Source: Coccinella septempunctata (lineage: Eukaryota; Arthropoda; Insecta; Coleoptera; Coccinellidae). From it: a stretch of 64,000 nt of DNA. How positions within the stretch are numbered: the stretch's first letter is position 1; each line of letters begins with the position of its first letter. Both the position numbers and the translations under genes were made by a program. Below are positions 59,801 to 64,000 of this stretch, one piece after another. The notes beneath the pieces are model-generated. The model saw nothing but the letters and a program-made list of their open reading frames with translations. It made no database searches and was not told the DNA's origin. The stretch covers positions 13,871,544 to 13,935,543 of the forward strand of contig NC_058193.1 in the NCBI RefSeq assembly GCF_907165205.1, read 5' to 3'.

Positions 59801-62800
59801 GTGATAACAATTCCTCGAAAACTGTTGGATCAATTCGAACCAAATCTTGAAATTTTACACAGTTTTCGAATTGAGATGCACATGTTGAATTTCAGTTCGA
59901 TAGTTCAAATAGGAATTGAGATTTTAGTGGTCAATTCGGCAAAGTGTGATATCGAAAACTGTTGAATCAATTCGAACCAAATCTTGGAACTGCACATAGT
60001 TTTCGAAATGAGATACACATGTTGAATTTCAGTTCGATAGTTCTGATAGGAATTGAGATTTCAGTGGTCAATTCGGCAAAGTGTGATATCAATTCCTCGA
60101 AAACTGTTGGATCAATTCGAACCAAATCTTGAAATTTTACACAGTTTTCGAATTGAGATGCACATGTTGAATTTCAGTTCGATAGTTCAAATAGGAATTG
60201 AGATTTTAGTGGTCAATTCGGCAAAGTATCATTTCAATTCCTGAGGAACCAGTGGATCAATTCGAACAAAATCTTGAAACTGCACATAGTTTTCGAATTG
60301 AGATGCACATGTTGAATTTCAGTTCGATAGTTCAGATAGGAATTGAGATTTCAGTGGTCAATTCGGCAAAGTGTGATATCAATTCCTCGAAAACTGTTGG
60401 ATCAATTCGAACCAAATCTTGAAATTTCACACAGCTTTCGAATTGAGATGCACATGTTGAATTTCAGTTCGATAGTTCAAATAGGAATTGAGATTTCAGT
60501 GGTCAATTCGGCAAAGTGTGATATCAATTCCTCGAAAACTGTTGGATCAATTCGAACCAAATCTTGAAACTGCACATAGTTTTCGGATTGAGATGCACAT
60601 GTTGAATTTCAGTTCGATAGTTCAGATAGGAATTGAGATTTCAGTGGACGATTCGACATAGTATCATTTGAATTCCTAAGGAACTTGGATCAATTCGACC
60701 CAAATCTCGAAACTGTACACAGTTTTCGAATTGAGATGCACATGTTGAATTTCAGTTCGATATTTCAGATAGGAATTGAGATTTCGGTGGTCAATTCGGC
60801 AAAGTGTGATATCAATTCCTCGAAAACTGTTGGATCAATTCGAACCAAATCTTGAAATTTTACACAGTTTTCGAATTGAGATGCACATGTTGAAATTCAG
60901 TTCGATAGTTCTGATAGGAATTGGGATTTCAGTGGTCAATTCGGCAAAGTGTGATATCAATTCCTCGAAAACTGTTGGATCAATTCGAACCAAATCTTGA
61001 AACTGCACATAGTTTTCGGATTGAGATTCACATGTTGAATTTCAGTTCGATAGTTCAGATAGGAATTGAGATTTCAGTGGTCAATTCGGCAAAGTGTGAT
61101 ATCAATTCCTAGAAAACTGTTAGATCAATTCGAACCAAATCTTGAAATTTTACACAGTTTTCGAATTGAGATGCACATGTTGAATTTCAGTTCGATAGTT
61201 CAGATAGGAATTGATATTTCAGTGGTCTATTCGGCGAAGTGTGATATCCATACCTCGAAAACTGTTGGATCAATTCGAACCAATTCTTGAAAGTGCACAT
61301 AGTTTTCGGATTGAGATGCACTTGTTAAATTTCAGTTCGATAGTTCAGATAGGAATTGAGATTTCAGTGGTCTATTCGGCAAAGTGTGATATCCATACCT
61401 CAAAAACTGTTGGATCAATTCGAACCAAATCTTGAAACTGCACATAGTTTTCGAAATGAGATGCACATGTTGAATTTCAGATCGATAGTTCTGATAGGAA
61501 TGGAGATTTCAGTGGTCAATTCGGCAAAGTGTGATATCAAATCCTCGAAAACTGTCGGATCAATTCGAACCAAATCTTGAAATTTTACACAGTTTTCGAA
61601 TTGAGATGCACATGTTGAATTTCAGTTCGATAGTTCAAATAGGAATTGAGATTTTAGTGGTCAATTCGGCAAAGTGTGATATCGAAAACTGTTGAATCAA
61701 TTCGAACCAAATCTTGGAACTGCACATAGTTTTCGAATTGAGATACACATGTTGAATTTCAGTTCGATAGTTCTGATAGGAATTGAGATTTCAGTGGTCA
61801 ATTCGGCAAAGTGTGATATCAATTCCTCGAAAACTGTTGGATCAATTCGAACCAAATCTTGAAATTTTACACAGTTTTCGAATTGAGATGCACATGTTGA
61901 ATTTCAGTTCGATAGTTCAAATAGGAATTGAGATTTTAGTGGTCAATTCGGCAAAGTATCATTTCAATTCCTGAGGAACCAGTGGATCAATTCGAACAAA
62001 ATCTTGAAACTGCACATAGTTTTCGAATTGAGATGCACATGTTGAATTTCAGTTCGATAGTTCAGATAGGAATTGAGATTTCAGTGGTCAATTCGGCAAA
62101 GTGTGATATCAATTCCTCGAAAACTGTTGGATCAATTCGAACCAAATCTTGAAATTTCACACAGCTTTCGAATTGAGATACACATGTTGAATTTCAGTTC
62201 GATAGTTCTGATAGGAATTGAGATTTCAGTGGTCAATTCGGCAAAGTGTGATATCAAATCCTCGAAAACTGTTGGATCAACTCGAACCAAATCTTGAAAC
62301 TGCACATAGTTTTCGGATTGAGATTCACATGTTGAATTTCAGTTCGATAGTTCAGATAGGAATTGAGATTTCAGTGGTCAATTCGGCAAAGTGTGATATC
62401 AAATCCTCGAAAACTGTTGGATCAATTCGAACCAAATCTTGAAACTGCACATAGTTTTCGAAATGAGATGCACATGTTGAATTTCAGATCGATAGTTCTG
62501 ATAGGAATGGAGATTTCAGTGGTCAATTCGGCAAAGTGTGATATCAAATCCTCGAAAACTGTTGGATCAATTCGAACCAAATCTTGAAACTGCACATAGT
62601 TTTCGAATTGAGATTCACATGTTGAATTTCAGTTCGATAGTTCAGATAGGAATTGAGATTTCAGTGGTCAATTCGGCAAAGTGTGATATCAATTCCTCGA
62701 AAACTGTTGGATCAATTCGAACCAAATCTTGAAACTGCACATAGTTTTCGGATTGAGATTCACATGTTGAATTTCAGTTCGATAGTTCAGATAGAATTGA

Positions 62801-63310
62801 GATTTCTGTGGTCAATTCGGCAAAGTGTGATAACAATTCCTCGAAAACTGTTGGATCAATTCGAACCAAATCTTGAAATTTTACACAGTTTTCGAATTGA
62901 GAGGCACATTTTGAATTTCAGTTCGATAGTTCAAATGGGAATTGGGATTTTAGTGGTCAATTCGGCAAAGTGTGATATCAATTCCTCGAAAACTGTTGGA
63001 TCAATTCGAACCAAATCTTGAAACTGCACATAGTTTTCGGATTGAGATGCACATGTTGAATTTCAGTTCGATAGTTCAGATAGGAATTGAGATTTCAGTG
63101 GACGATTCGACATAGTATCATTTGAATTCCTAAGGAACTATTGGATCAATTCGACCCAAATCTCGAAACTGTACACAGTTTTCGAATTGAGATGCACATG
63201 TTGAATTTCAGTTCGATAGTTCAGATAGGAATTGAGATTTCAGTGGTCAATTCGGCAAAGTAAGATATCAATTCCTCGAAAACTGTTGGATCAATTCGAA
63301 TCAAATCTTG
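56040..63310 (+). repeat. Segmental duplication B, second copy (about 7.3 kb)
   Basis: Partner of 30360-37485. It has two extra monomers near 57.2-57.5 kb. Near 60.9-61.1 kb it has GGTCAATTCGG monomers where the first copy has a GGACGATTCGACATAG monomer. The stretch at 60.92-61.21 kb is also the closest match to the left flank of the LINE. Confidence 0.87.
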
Positions 63311-64000
63311 GAACTGCACATAGTTTTCGAATTGAGATGCACATGTTGAATTTCAGTTCGATAGTTCAGATAGGAATTGAGATTTCAGTGGTCAATTCGG
63401 CAAAGTGTGATATCAATTCCTCGAAAACTGTTGGATCAATTCGAACCAAATCTTGAAATTTCACACAGTTTTCGAATTGAGATGCACATGTTGAATTTCA
63501 GTTCGATAGTTCAAATAGGAATTGAGATTTCAGTGGTCAATTCGGCAAAGTGTGATATCAATTCCTCGAAAACTGTTGGATCAAATTGAACCAAATATTG
63601 AAACTGCACATAGTTTTCGGATTGAGATGCACATGTTGAATTTCAGTTCGATAGTTCAGATAGGAATTGAGATTTCAGTGGTCAATTCGGCAAAGTGTGA
63701 TATCAATTCCTCGAAAACTGTTGGATCAATTCGAACCAAATCTTGGAACTGCACATAGTTTTCGAATTGAGATGCACATGTTGAATTTCAGTTCGATAGT
63801 TCTGATAGGAATTGAGATTTCAGTGGTCGATTCGAAAAAGTATCTTTTCAATTCCTGAGGAAGTAGTGGATCAATTCAAACCAAATCTTGAAACTGCACA
63901 TAGTTTTCGAATTGAGATGCACATGTTGAATTTCAGTTCGATAGTTCAGATAGGAATTGAGATTTCAGTGGTCAATTCGGCAAAGTGTGATATCAATTCC

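Larger units (their letters stand above)
9528..64000 (+). repeat. 145-bp satellite array, right arm
   Basis: About 380 further head-to-tail units in the same orientation as the left arm, running off the end of the window. The main monomer has GTGTGATATCAATTCCTCG. Interspersed lineages include a strongly diverged type (GGACGATTCGACATAG followed by ATCTCGAAACTGTACACAG), a type with CGAGTCGACAAAATATC, a type with CTGAGGAAGTAGTGG, a type with CTGAGGAACCAGTGG, and a type with ATCCATACCTCAAAAAC. Their order repeats over long distances, which defines the higher-order units listed separately. Nothing gene-like was found on either strand in this 54-kb stretch. Confidence 0.97.

Noticed and set aside
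1..64000. Over two hundred overlapping open frames of 60-150 codons starting at TTG in each monomer
   Set aside because: They repeat with the 145-bp period. Because 145 leaves a remainder of 1 when divided by 3, each frame passes into the next monomer in a different register and ends at the fixed TGA of AAATCTTGA. Substitutions and indels fall without regard to codon position, and the variant monomers carry TAA at CCTAAGG. They are satellite, not genes.
1..64000. CRISPR array
   Set aside because: The units are contiguous, near-identical 145-bp monomers with no short constant repeat separating unique spacers, and the mobile element is eukaryotic.
1..64000. CENP-B box in the monomer
   Set aside because: ATTCGAACCAAATCTTG matches only the first part of the box (TTCG and the central A) and lacks the CGGG end; ATTCGGCAAAGTGTGAT is no better. 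Neither is convincing.
1..64000. tRNA, rRNA, promoter or terminator signals
   Set aside because: No cloverleaf, rRNA core sequence or rho-independent hairpin with a T-run was seen. Any motif within the monomer recurs several hundred times, so it cannot be called as an individual regulatory site.

Overview
This window is almost entirely one tandem satellite array. A monomer of about 145 bp, roughly 37% GC by hand count of the consensus, runs head-to-tail in one orientation from base 1 to base 64000, giving about 430 monomer units. The only other sequence is a 1,887-bp piece of a non-LTR retrotransposon (LINE) at 7641-9527. No host gene, RNA gene, CRISPR array or bacterial regulatory element is visible. 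The LINE fragment encodes an endonuclease followed by the start of a reverse transcriptase, of the Jockey/LOA/R1 type common in arthropods. With normal CpG frequency in the satellite, this suggests an insect or other arthropod nuclear genome, probably centromeric, pericentromeric or other heterochromatin. The exact taxon and chromosome position cannot be read from the sequence.

Layout. Bases 1-7640 are satellite with short higher-order repeats: a 676-bp out-of-register duplication at 232-1540, alternating 4-mer and 5-mer units at about 1.5-4.2 kb, and a 725-bp tandem pair at about 6.1-7.3 kb. The LINE fragment follows at 7641-9527; it lacks both natural ends but its 629 codons have no stop or frameshift. 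From 9528 to 64000 the satellite resumes with a phase jump of 85 bp (modulo 145). It contains progressively larger structures: 870-bp and 1,592-bp repeats, a roughly 13-monomer higher-order unit recognised by an 84-bp truncated monomer (nine copies, two of them pairs repeating at 1,824 bp), and segmental duplications of about 7-11 kb whose copies lie about 21-26 kb apart.

How it works together. The array appears to evolve by unequal exchange and local deletion. Deletions end at 2-7 bp microhomologies and are then copied along with their neighbours, so they serve as markers of array history. The many short open frames in the satellite arise because 145 is not a multiple of three and two frames happen to be mostly stop-free; they are not genes. 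The most notable items are the doubly truncated yet ORF-intact LINE fragment, the 84-bp signature monomer of the higher-order repeat, the 10-bp dyad in the monomer, and the large paired duplications. I found no convincing new gene system. Repeat boundaries are approximate because they were set by reading marker variants, not by alignment.
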